Assembly: GCF_020567425.1 (NCBI RefSeq)
Contig: NZ_JAJCVJ010000002.1
Span: 310,001 to 374,000, forward strand
Direction of reading: 5' to 3'
DNA from: Salinirubrum litoreum
Lineage (GTDB): Archaea; Halobacteriota; Halobacteria; Halobacteriales; Haloferacaceae
DNA length: 64,000 bases
In this document: positions 48,184 to 55,288 of the stretch, piece by piece
Numbering within the stretch: position 1 is the first letter of the stretch
How the letters are laid out: each line of letters begins with the position of its first letter
Position numbers and translations under genes: made by a program
Notes under the pieces: generated by a model
Seen by the model: the letters and a program-made list of their open reading frames with translations, nothing else
Databases searched by the model: none
What the model was told of the DNA's origin: nothing

Positions 48184-48768
48184 ATGTCTTCGGACGATAG
48201 TCACGACACACGGGACGAGGAGGAGTTCCCCGCCGAGGGAGAGGCTGTCGGATCGGAAGGCGGCACGCGCGAGGAACTGCGAAAGACGCGCGAGCGGCTG
48301 GAAGAGGAGGCGGACAAGGCGGTCACGGAGTTCGACCAGAGCATCGTCGACCTGCTCGCGTGGCTGCTGGACACCGAGACCCGCGCTCGCATCTACGTCT
48401 ACCTCAGGCAACACCCCGACAGCACCAGCGACGAGGTAGCCGACGGAACCGGACTGTACCCGAGCACGGTCCGCGAGGCACTCGCCGAGTTGCACGAGGA
48501 GGGCACCGTCACGCGCGGCAAACGGGAGAACGCCGGCGCGGGCAACAACCCCTACGAGTACGAGGCCATCGCGCCGAGCGAACTCGTCCGCGGCGTCGTC
48601 GGCGACGTGCAGCGCGAACTGAACACGGTGTTCAACCTCGACGACAAACTCGGCGGGGAGTCGGACGAGGACGACCTGCTCGGCAGCGACACGGCCGAGG
48701 GGTCGGCCCCGGCGGAGACGGAACCGGTGACGATCACGGTACAGGACGCGGACGACGACGAGGAGTGA
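48184..48768 (+). CDS. winged-helix transcriptional regulator
   Basis: The product has 194 aa. An acidic N terminus and a helical segment (REELRKTRERLEEEADKAV) precede a winged helix: LLDTETRARIYVYLRQHPDS, then TSDEVADGTGLYPSTVREAL and AELHEEGTVTRGKREN as recognition helix and wing. The C-terminal part is acidic. TrmB/ArsR-like in layout; target genes unknown. The helical arm suggests dimerisation. Confidence 0.8.
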   Translation: MSSDDSHDTRDEEEFPAEGEAVGSEGGTREELRKTRERLEEEADKAVTEFDQSIVDLLAWLLDTETRARIYVYLRQHPDSTSDEVADGTGLYPSTVREALAELHEEGTVTRGKRENAGAGNNPYEYEAIAPSELVRGVVGDVQRELNTVFNLDDKLGGESDEDDLLGSDTAEGSAPAETEPVTITVQDADDDEE

Positions 48769-48786
48769 GCAGGCCGAGCCGACCTG

Positions 48787-48792
48787 TTTAAG
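48787..48792 (+). promoter_or_regulatory. TATA-like box of coaD
   Basis: TTTAAG lies 24-29 bases before ATG 48816, supporting that start and a leaderless transcript. Confidence 0.55.
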
Positions 48793-48815
48793 TTCCGGGC
48801 GGGCGTGGCCGGGGT

Positions 48816-49328
48816 ATGAACGTCGCGCTGGGCGGGACCTTCGACCCGGTTCACGACGGCCACCGCGCGCTCTTCGACCGGGCCTTCGAACTCGGCGACG
48901 TGACCGTCGGGCTGACGAGTGACGAACTCGCACCACGGACCCGCCACGTCGACCGCTACGTCAGACCCTTCGACGAGCGGAAGCGCGACCTCGTGGCCGA
49001 ACTCAGCGAGTACGCCGACCGCTACGACCGCGAGTTCGAGGTGCGCGAACTGACCGAACCGACCGGCATCGCCACCGAACCGGGCTTCGACACGCTGATC
49101 GTCTCCCCGGAGACGAGAGACGGCGGTCGCCGAGTCAACGAGATCCGCGCAGAACGCGACCTCCCGCCGCTCGACATCGAGGTCGTTGACCACGTCCCCG
49201 CCGAAGACGGCGAGCGCATCTCCTCGACCCGGATCGTGCGCGGCGAGATCGACGAACACGGCAACCTGACGCCCGACCGCGAGGGCCGCGCCTCCCCGGC
49301 GGAGTACGAAGCGCGGACGAACGAGTAG
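48816..49328 (+). CDS. coaD: archaeal phosphopantetheine adenylyltransferase
   Basis: The product has 170 aa. The nucleotidyltransferase signature GGTFDPVHDGHRALFDRAF contains the H-x-G-H motif; ISSTRI near the C terminus is the second nucleotide-binding motif. It makes dephospho-CoA from 4'-phosphopantetheine. The archaeal (eukaryote-like PPAT) type is recognised by VGLTSDELAP and the conserved C-terminal part. Preceded by TTTAAG at about -27. Confidence 0.9.
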   Translation: MNVALGGTFDPVHDGHRALFDRAFELGDVTVGLTSDELAPRTRHVDRYVRPFDERKRDLVAELSEYADRYDREFEVRELTEPTGIATEPGFDTLIVSPETRDGGRRVNEIRAERDLPPLDIEVVDHVPAEDGERISSTRIVRGEIDEHGNLTPDREGRASPAEYEARTNE

Positions 49329-49357
49329 CTTCTCTGTTCGCTCTCTCTCTCTCTCTG

Positions 49358-49666
49358 CTACCAGTCGGGGACTTCGAATCCGGCGTCACGCAGGATCGGT
49401 TTCCAGTGCTGTTGGACGCTGAGTCGAGCCACGTCCATCGCGTCGGCGACGTCGGTCTGGGTCTGGCCTTCCCCGGCGATCAACGACCCGGCGTACAGAG
49501 ACGCGGCCGCGATGGCCTGTTTGGATCGGTCGGCCTCGGGGACGTGCGAGAGAAAGAGGTCGGTCGCGTAGGAGCGCGCTTCGGTGCCGAGACCGAGGCG
49601 GTCGCTGGCCTGTTCGATCTCGGCCAACCACTCCTCGTTGTCCACCTGATCGCGGGCGCTGTACAC
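49358..49666 (-). CDS. short TFB-like cyclin-fold protein
   Basis: The product has 102 aa from GTG 49666 (the family usually begins M-Y-S-A-R-D-Q-V). A single cyclin-box repeat as in the C-terminal half of TFB: EIEQASDRLGLGTEARSYA, LFLSHVPEADRSKQAIAAAS, YAGSLIAGEGQTQTDVADAM, VARLSVQQHWKPIL. It lacks the zinc ribbon and the other cyclin repeat, so it cannot act as a full initiation factor. It may be a regulatory partner. The gene is divergent from tRNA-Leu. Confidence 0.75.
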   Translation of the reverse strand: MYSARDQVDNEEWLAEIEQASDRLGLGTEARSYATDLFLSHVPEADRSKQAIAAASLYAGSLIAGEGQTQTDVADAMDVARLSVQQHWKPILRDAGFEVPDW

Positions 49667-49749
49667 GTGTTCGGGTTGGGCGTGATCGTATTTAAACGGT
49701 CGTCTCGGAGCGACAGACTCTTTTGCCGGATGGCGGTAGATTTGGGCGA

Positions 49750-49834
49750 GCGCGGGTAGCCAAGCCAGGCCAACGGCGCAGCGCTTAGGACGCTGTCCCA
49801 TAGGGGTCCGCCGGTTCGAATCCGGTCCCGCGCA
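49750..49834 (+). tRNA. tRNA-Leu(UAG)
   Basis: 85 nt, type II. Acceptor GCGCGGG pairs with CCCGCGC, discriminator A. Anticodon stem CAGCG/CGCTG with loop CTTAGGA gives anticodon TAG. Variable arm TCCCATAGGGGT. The T arm is CCGG-TTCGAAT-CCGG. No intron, no encoded CCA. The 24-base 3' end is repeated twice downstream (49927 and 50073). Confidence 0.95.
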
Positions 49835-50096
49835 TTTTCCGGCTCGACCGAACGGGAGAGCCGTGAAAATCGCTCGGAGGATTCGAATCTCGGGAGTCGC
49901 GCGCAGCGAAGCGAGCACGTCTCCCTCCGGTTCGAATCCGGTCCCGCGCAGTGAACGACGCCGACGAGCGAAGCGAGTCGGCAGGAGTGAACGAGCAGGG
50001 CCGGGTCGAACCCTGCAGATCGAAAGCCCGGACCGACGAACGCAGTGAGTCGCACGCCCGGACCGATCTGCTCCGGTTCGAATCCGGTCCCGCGCA
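49835..50096 (+). repeat. two segments bounded by duplicated tRNA-Leu 3' ends
   Basis: CCGGTTCGAATCCGGTCCCG followed by CGCA ends the tRNA at 49811-49834 and recurs exactly at 49927-49950 and 50073-50096. The enclosed segments are 92 and 122 bases and contain CGAGCGAAGCGAG-type palindromes, e.g. GCCGAC at 49960-49965 with GTCGGC at 49977-49982. This resembles repeated integration or template-switch events at a tRNA gene; no integrase is nearby. Confidence 0.9.
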
Positions 50097-50213
50097 GTCG
50101 CCGAGACTCGCTCACGCCGTGGGCGACCTCGAACCCAGCCACCAGCGATCAGTTGTGCAGTTGGTACGCGCTTCGTAGACACGCCTATTCCTCCCGCAAA
50201 CGAACATGTTAGC

Positions 50214-50393
50214 ATGGCTCATCAACCACAACTCCCGACCCGATTCGTCTGTGCCAACTGCCAGGTGATGCACGCCGGCACCCCGGTCCACGAGGACGCG
50301 GGCGAACACAGCTTCGAGGAACCGGACGCCTGCGGAGCCTGTGGTGAAGACGAGTTCGTCGCCATCGACCACTGGACGCGCTACCACGACTGA
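50214..50393 (+). CDS. 59-aa zinc-finger microprotein
   Basis: The product has 59 aa: MAHQPQLPTRFVCANCQVMH, an acidic linker, then DACGACGEDEFVAIDHW and a short tail. Two C-x-x-C knuckles (CANC, CGAC) and several His. It does not clearly match the other three microprotein types in the window. Transcribed toward dacZ, which starts 115 bases downstream. Function unknown. Confidence 0.7.
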   Translation: MAHQPQLPTRFVCANCQVMHAGTPVHEDAGEHSFEEPDACGACGEDEFVAIDHWTRYHD

Positions 50394-50508
50394 GCCGTTC
50401 CGACACCCACCTCTCGGATTTCGGAGTGGTCACACTCCACCGGCAGGCGACCGACGCGGGCCGGCAATGCCACAAACCTTTTTCCATCTGTCTGAGTCTG
50501 TACGGGTA

Positions 50509-51315
50509 ATGGCGACGCTAGCCGAGTTACTCGACGACCTCGTCGCGGACGTAGACGGGGTCTTTCTCTTCTCCCCGAGCGCCTCGTACTACGAGCGGTT
50601 CGACAGCCGCGACGACCTCGTGGTGATCGCACCCGAGAACACCGTCGACGCCGAGACGTTCGTGCGACTCCCGCTGGAGTTCACGAACGTCGAAGACCGG
50701 ATCAAGTTCGGCATCGAGGGCGCGATGGACGAGAACATCGTGGAGGAGGGCGACACCGTGATCTGTTCGGCGTCGATGTTCGACGGCGACGCCGACACCC
50801 TGACGCGAGTCCGGGTCGGCGAGAACATGCGCTCGGGCGTCTACGATCTGATCGTCAACTCGCGTGCGGACCCGAACGTCGTCCGGGACGTCTTCGAGGT
50901 CGCGGTCGAACTCGGGAAGAAGGGCCAGAAGGGGAAACCCGTGGGCGCGCTGTTCGTCGTCGGCGACGCCGGGAAGGTGATGAACAAGTCCCGGCCGCTG
51001 TCGTACAACCCCTTCGAGAAGTCCCACGTCCACGTCGGCGACCCCATCGTGAACGTGATGCTGAAGGAGTTCTCGCGGCTCGACGGCGCGTTCGTCGTCT
51101 CGGACTCGGGCAAGATCGTCTCCGCGTACCGCTACCTCGAACCCGCCGCCGAGGGCGTGGACATCCCGAAGGGGCTGGGCGCGCGCCACATGGCCGGCGG
51201 CGCGATCACGCGGGACACGAACGCCATCGCCATCGTCCTCTCCGAGAGCGACGGACTGGTCCGGGCGTTCAAGGGCGGGAAGCTGATACTGGAGATCGAT
51301 CCGGAGGACTACTGA
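50509..51315 (+). CDS. dacZ: diadenylate cyclase DacZ
   Basis: The product has 268 aa. An N-terminal alpha/beta domain is followed by the DAC domain (about 135-265), with catalytic DGA at 192-194 (SRLDGAFVVSDSGKIVS) and the ATP-binding ARHMAGGAIT (225-234), the archaeal form of the bacterial R-H-R motif. It makes cyclic di-AMP from two ATP; DacZ is essential in Haloferax, and c-di-AMP is linked to osmoregulation. The neighbouring mscS starts 2 bases after the stop, so the nucleotide enzyme and an osmotic channel are co-expressed. Confidence 0.92.
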   Translation: MATLAELLDDLVADVDGVFLFSPSASYYERFDSRDDLVVIAPENTVDAETFVRLPLEFTNVEDRIKFGIEGAMDENIVEEGDTVICSASMFDGDADTLTRVRVGENMRSGVYDLIVNSRADPNVVRDVFEVAVELGKKGQKGKPVGALFVVGDAGKVMNKSRPLSYNPFEKSHVHVGDPIVNVMLKEFSRLDGAFVVSDSGKIVSAYRYLEPAAEGVDIPKGLGARHMAGGAITRDTNAIAIVLSESDGLVRAFKGGKLILEIDPEDY

Positions 51316-51316
51316 G

Positions 51317-52150
51317 ATGGTCGGCTCCCTGTTCGGTGGCTCGGTGAGTGTGACGGCCACCGAAACGACACCGCTCGTCACCGCCCGTGAGGTGATTCTC
51401 GGTGTTCCCGGCCGAATCTGGCTCGCGCTCGGCATCGTCCTCCTGGGCGTGGTCCTCGGCTACCTCGTGAACCTCGTCAACAGGCGACTCCTCCGACGCG
51501 CCGGCGTCCCCGAGTCGATTGAGGGGACCGCCTTCGAGCGCACCGCCCGGAGTCTCGACACCTCGACGGTCGATCTCGTCGGCCAGTTGTCGATGTACTT
51601 CGTCGTCGGTCTCTCGATCCTCGTGGCGCTGTCGGTGGCGGAAGTGGACGTGTTGACGGTGTTCTGGGGCGAGGTCGCCGTCTTCCTCCCCGGGCTGTTT
51701 CTCGCGGTCCTCATCGTGCTGGTCGGCCTGGTCGTCGGCGACAAAGTCGAGATCGTCGTCCGGGACCGGCTCAGCGGGATCAAACTCCCGCAGGTCGGGA
51801 TCCTCCCCCTGCTCGCCAAGTACAGCGTCTTCTACGTCGCACTCCTCATCGCACTCGCCACGATCAACGTCCCGATCAGCGCCCTGCTCGTCCTGCTCGG
51901 TGGCTACGTCTTCGGGGTCGTCTTCCTCGGCGGGATCGCGTTCAAAGACATGCTCGCGTCCGGTGCGGCGGGTATGTACCTCCTGCTCAATCAGCCGTAC
52001 AGCATCGGCGATCAGGTCGAGGTCGGCGGCCAGCGTGGCATCGTCCAGGAGGTGGACGTGTTCGTCACGCACGTCGAGTCGGAAGGTGAGGAGTACATCG
52101 TCCCGAACCGCAAGGTGTTCGAGAACGGCATCGTCCGCGTCCGGAGCTGA
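51317..52150 (+). CDS. MscS-family mechanosensitive channel
   Basis: The product has 277 aa. Membrane helices include IWLALGIVLLGVVLGYLVNLV, MYFVVGLSILVALSVAEV, LPGLFLAVLIVLVGLVVG, and the pore helix region LLVLLGGYVFGVVFLGGIAF. The cytoplasmic beta domain follows with NQPYSIGDQVEVGGQRGIVQ and VPNRKVFENGIV, the MscS hallmark. It ends soon after, without a long C-terminal basket. It releases solutes on hypo-osmotic shock. It is translationally next to dacZ. Confidence 0.88.
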   Translation: MVGSLFGGSVSVTATETTPLVTAREVILGVPGRIWLALGIVLLGVVLGYLVNLVNRRLLRRAGVPESIEGTAFERTARSLDTSTVDLVGQLSMYFVVGLSILVALSVAEVDVLTVFWGEVAVFLPGLFLAVLIVLVGLVVGDKVEIVVRDRLSGIKLPQVGILPLLAKYSVFYVALLIALATINVPISALLVLLGGYVFGVVFLGGIAFKDMLASGAAGMYLLLNQPYSIGDQVEVGGQRGIVQEVDVFVTHVESEGEEYIVPNRKVFENGIVRVRS

Positions 52151-52231
52151 GACGACCGCACGACTCGATTCAGGCCTGCGACACACCTGTTGGGCGAACC
52201 CTTTTAGCCGATTCCGCAGAAGCTCTCGGCG

Positions 52232-52642
52232 ATGCGCTCCAGTCGCCGCACCGACAGTGTCGCCCTGACACTCGTCGGCCTGTCGGTCGTCGCCAGTGTC
52301 GTCCTCTACGCGACGCTCCCGAGCGAGATGGCGGTCCAGTTCTCCGACGGGACGCCGTCGTCGGTCGTCTCGAAGCCGGTCGGCGCGTTCGCCGTCCCCG
52401 CCGTGGGTGTGGTCGTCGTCGTCGGCATCCGCCTCGCACCGCGTCTCGGTCTCGACCGGACCCGGAGTCCCGACCTCGGCGTCCTGCTGACCGGCGTGAT
52501 CGTCGCGTACGTCCACGCGCTGATCCTGCTGTGGAACACGGGGACGCGCTTCCAGCCGACGCTCGCAGTGCTCCCGCTACTGGTCGTCGTGATCGGGATC
52601 ACGGTCTACGTCAAAAGTCGCGGAACCGAATCCGGCGTCTGA
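52232..52642 (+). CDS. small DUF1648-like membrane protein
   Basis: The product has 136 aa, four membrane helices. The DUF1648 pattern is seen in YATLPSEMAVQFSDGTPSSV followed by SKPVGAFAVPAVG. Such domains occur in SdpI-like proteins. It is preceded by CTTTTA about 29 bases before ATG 52232. Function unknown. Confidence 0.75.
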   Translation: MRSSRRTDSVALTLVGLSVVASVVLYATLPSEMAVQFSDGTPSSVVSKPVGAFAVPAVGVVVVVGIRLAPRLGLDRTRSPDLGVLLTGVIVAYVHALILLWNTGTRFQPTLAVLPLLVVVIGITVYVKSRGTESGV

Positions 52643-52692
52643 GTCACTCGTCGGGGGCTTCCAGCGGCCACTCGTCAGTCGCTCTCCAGTCG

Positions 52693-53319
52693 CTACTCGT
52701 CGTCGTCGCTCTCGGCCGACTCCTCACTGGCACCACGCCCCCCGACGATCTCCGCCGGCACACCGGCCACCGTTGCCCCCGCCGGCACGTCTTCGGTGAC
52801 GAGCGAGTTCGCGGCCACCTGCGCGTCGGCACCGATCTCCACGCCGGGCAGGACGATCGCCCCCGCGCCGATCATCGCCCGGTCGCCGAGGACGACCTCT
52901 CCAGTTCTGTACTCGTCCTGCAAGAACTCGTGACACAGCAGAGTCGCGTCGTAGCCGACGATCACGTCGTCGCCGAGCGTGATCAGGTTCGGCCAGAACA
53001 CGTCCGGCGTCGCCTCCAGCCCCCACGAGACGCCCTCGCCGACCGTGACGCCGATGGCCCGCAGGAGGACGTTCTTCAGTCGGAGACTCGGCGAGATGCG
53101 GATCAGCCAGATCAGCGCGTAGTTCCGGGCGACGATCAGCGGCGATCGGTGGTCGGTCCACGACTGGAGGGAGTTGCGCGGGCCGCCGGTCGGGTGGCGA
53201 GTGAGTCGGTGGTGGCGACGCTCGCTGTCGGTCGACTCGGCATCCGACTCGCTGTCGGTGTCGTCGACAGTATCGTCGTCCGACCCGGCGTCGTCGGCAG
53301 GGACCGTCTCGTCTGTCAC
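52693..53319 (-). CDS. acyltransferase of the left-handed beta-helix (hexapeptide) family
   Basis: The product has 208 aa. The first 60 residues are acidic and disordered. The hexapeptide-repeat domain follows: NLITLGDDVIVGYDATLLC, GEVVLGDRAMIGAGAIVLPG and VEIGADAQVAANSLVTEDVP, ending AGVPAEIVGG, typical of O-acetyltransferases of the maltose/galactoside class. His is found in CHEFL, as expected for the catalytic His. Substrate unknown. Confidence 0.8.
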   Translation of the reverse strand: MTDETVPADDAGSDDDTVDDTDSESDAESTDSERRHHRLTRHPTGGPRNSLQSWTDHRSPLIVARNYALIWLIRISPSLRLKNVLLRAIGVTVGEGVSWGLEATPDVFWPNLITLGDDVIVGYDATLLCHEFLQDEYRTGEVVLGDRAMIGAGAIVLPGVEIGADAQVAANSLVTEDVPAGATVAGVPAEIVGGRGASEESAESDDDE

Positions 53320-53368
53320 ACTCGGAGTTGGCGCGTCGGGTACAAGAGTCGGTCGGACGGAGCCCCGG

Positions 53369-53746
53369 TCAGCCCCCCGCCGGCGACCGGCCGGGCAAGA
53401 GCCCCGCGAACCAGCCGTAGGCGACGAGCAGGGTGAGCGTCAACACTCCGGCGACGGTCACGTCGTCGGTCACGACCGTCGGGAGCGACAGCGACGTGCC
53501 GGCCGCGACAGCCGCCACGGCGACGAATCCGACGAGGACGAACGCCATGCAGCCGATAGCGTACGCGACCGGGTCGAGATCCTCCGCGACCAGCGCGTGG
53601 ACGACGAGCGCTACGCCGACGAGAAACGGGACGTGGCGCAGCGGCGTCGTCGGATCGGAGAGGAGGACGTTCGCGCCGAGATACAGCAGGACGACGTAGA
53701 CGAACGCGGAGAGATACGTGACTGCGGTCGCACGGAGGGGAGACAC
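53369..53746 (-). CDS. small polytopic membrane protein, unknown
   Basis: The product has 125 aa with about four hydrophobic segments (TYLSAFVYVVLLYLGANVLL; VPFLVGVALVVHALVAEDL; GCMAFVLVGFVAVAAVAAG; GVLTLTLLVAYGWFAGLLPG). No family recognised. It stands between the acyltransferase and purD, all on the minus strand. Confidence 0.6.
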   Translation of the reverse strand: MSPLRATAVTYLSAFVYVVLLYLGANVLLSDPTTPLRHVPFLVGVALVVHALVAEDLDPVAYAIGCMAFVLVGFVAVAAVAAGTSLSLPTVVTDDVTVAGVLTLTLLVAYGWFAGLLPGRSPAGG

Positions 53747-53827
53747 AGGTCGGCTTCGCCCGAGGTCGGCAAACGCCTTTCGGGTGCGAACAGTTCGGTG
53801 AGCCAGAGACGCAGGACTGCTCGCGTC

Positions 53828-55135
53828 TCAGTCCCGCATCTCGGCGACGTGGTCGATCCGTTTCTGGACGAGGGCCTCGGTCCCGATGTCGTGCCGGACG
53901 CGGAGTCCCGCGGTCTCGCCCGCGAGAGCGGCGTCGGCGATCGCCTCCGCCTCCGCGATGGTGTCGGCGACTCCGACGACCGCGAACGACCGGGAGGTGG
54001 TCGTCAGGATGCCGTCCTCGCCGGCGTCGACGCTCGCGTAGAACAGCAGTGCCTCGCCGTCACGCCCCTCGCTGGCGGCCACGAGACTCGCCTCGTCGAC
54101 CGTGACCGGTGCGCCGGCCTCGGGGTCGGTCGGGTAGCCGTCGGGCACGGCGTACTTGCAGACGGTCGCGCGCTCCGCGAACTCGAGTTCCGGGAGCGGT
54201 TCGCCGTCTCTGGCGCTCGTGAGCACGTCGACGAAGGGCGTCTCGAGGACGGGCAGGGTGTTCATCGCCTCGGGGTCGCCGAACCGGGCGTTGAACTCCA
54301 CGACCGTCACGCCCTCGGCGGTCAGCATGAACTGGCCGTAGAGGACGCCCTTGTAGCCGTCCAGTGCGTCGACGGTCGCGTCCAGCACGTCGACTGCTTC
54401 GGCGTAGTCCGCGGGCGTCATGAACGGGAGGTGCATCGTCGCGTCGGTGTAACTCCCCATCCCGCCGGTGTTCGGTCCCTCGTCGCCCTCGTAGGCGCGT
54501 TTGTGGTCCTGCACTGCGGGCGTTGCGCGGAACTCGCCGTCGGCGACGAACGCCTGCACGGTGAACTCCTCGCCGACGAGTCGTTCTTCGAGGACGACGC
54601 CCTCGTACTCCGAATCGCGGAGGTACGCCTTCGCCTCCTCGCGTGTCACCTGATCGCCGATAACCTTCACGCCCTTCCCGCCGGTGAGACCGACCGGCTT
54701 GACCGCGAGGTCGCCGTCGTAGTCGTCGATGTAGTCGCAGGCGGCCTCGGTGTCCTCGAACACCGCGAAGTCGGGACAGCCAGGGATGGACTCCTCTTCC
54801 ATGAACCGCCGCTGGAACGCCTTGTCCGTCTCGATGCGGGCCTGTTCGGCCTGCGGGCCGAAAGTGTAGACGCCGGCCGCGTCGAGGGCGTCCGCGACGC
54901 CCGCCGCGAGGGCCGACTCGGGACCGATCACCGCGAGGTCCGCGCCGACCGCCTCGGCGTACTCGACGACTGCACCGGCGTCGGTCTCCGAGAGGACCCG
55001 GACCTCCTCTGCGAGGGCGTCGATGCCGGGGTTTCGGTTGCTCGCACAGGCGTACAGGTCGGCGTCGGGGGCGACCGCGCGGGCGATGGCGTGTTCGCGC
55101 CCGCCGCCACCCACGAGCAGGACAGTCTCGCTCAT
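53828..55135 (-). CDS. purD: phosphoribosylamine-glycine ligase
   Basis: The product has 435 aa. The start LLVGGGGREHAIARAVA is the substrate/NADP-like loop of the ATP-grasp enzyme; DLAVKPVGLTGGKGVKVIGD is the ATP-binding lysine region, and VVEFNARFGDPEAMNTLP the metal-binding loop. It makes GAR in purine synthesis. A TATA-like GGTTTACAC at 55159-55167 is at the right distance. Confidence 0.95.
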   Translation of the reverse strand: MSETVLLVGGGGREHAIARAVAPDADLYACASNRNPGIDALAEEVRVLSETDAGAVVEYAEAVGADLAVIGPESALAAGVADALDAAGVYTFGPQAEQARIETDKAFQRRFMEEESIPGCPDFAVFEDTEAACDYIDDYDGDLAVKPVGLTGGKGVKVIGDQVTREEAKAYLRDSEYEGVVLEERLVGEEFTVQAFVADGEFRATPAVQDHKRAYEGDEGPNTGGMGSYTDATMHLPFMTPADYAEAVDVLDATVDALDGYKGVLYGQFMLTAEGVTVVEFNARFGDPEAMNTLPVLETPFVDVLTSARDGEPLPELEFAERATVCKYAVPDGYPTDPEAGAPVTVDEASLVAASEGRDGEALLFYASVDAGEDGILTTTSRSFAVVGVADTIAEAEAIADAALAGETAGLRVRHDIGTEALVQKRIDHVAEMRD

Positions 55136-55158
55136 GAACGCCCGTGTTCTGCATGGAA

Positions 55159-55167
55159 GTGTAAACC
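55159..55167 (-). promoter_or_regulatory. TATA-like box of purD
   Basis: Minus-strand GGTTTACAC lies 24-32 bases before ATG 55135. Confidence 0.55.
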
Positions 55168-55288
55168 TTGCTCTTCGAGAGCGACGAGATGTGCAGGATC
55201 GTGGATCGTGCCGTCCTGTCGAGCGTGCTCCGTGTCAACACTTATGCGCCGACACGTCGAATCTCCAGCGACACACGGGGACGACGTG

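Noticed and set aside
49340-49356. CT dinucleotide run
   Set aside because: Short simple repeat after the coaD stop; may help termination on the minus or plus strand but nothing shows it.
49927-50096. Possible additional tRNA genes
   Set aside because: Only the T arm and acceptor 3' side are copied; no 5' acceptor, D arm or anticodon arm.
53174-55243. Long open frame (up to 1210 aa) running into the DUF4157 gene from upstream
   Set aside because: It is antisense to purD and to the acyltransferase; GC-rich codon bias keeps it open. Domain homology starts only after 55289.
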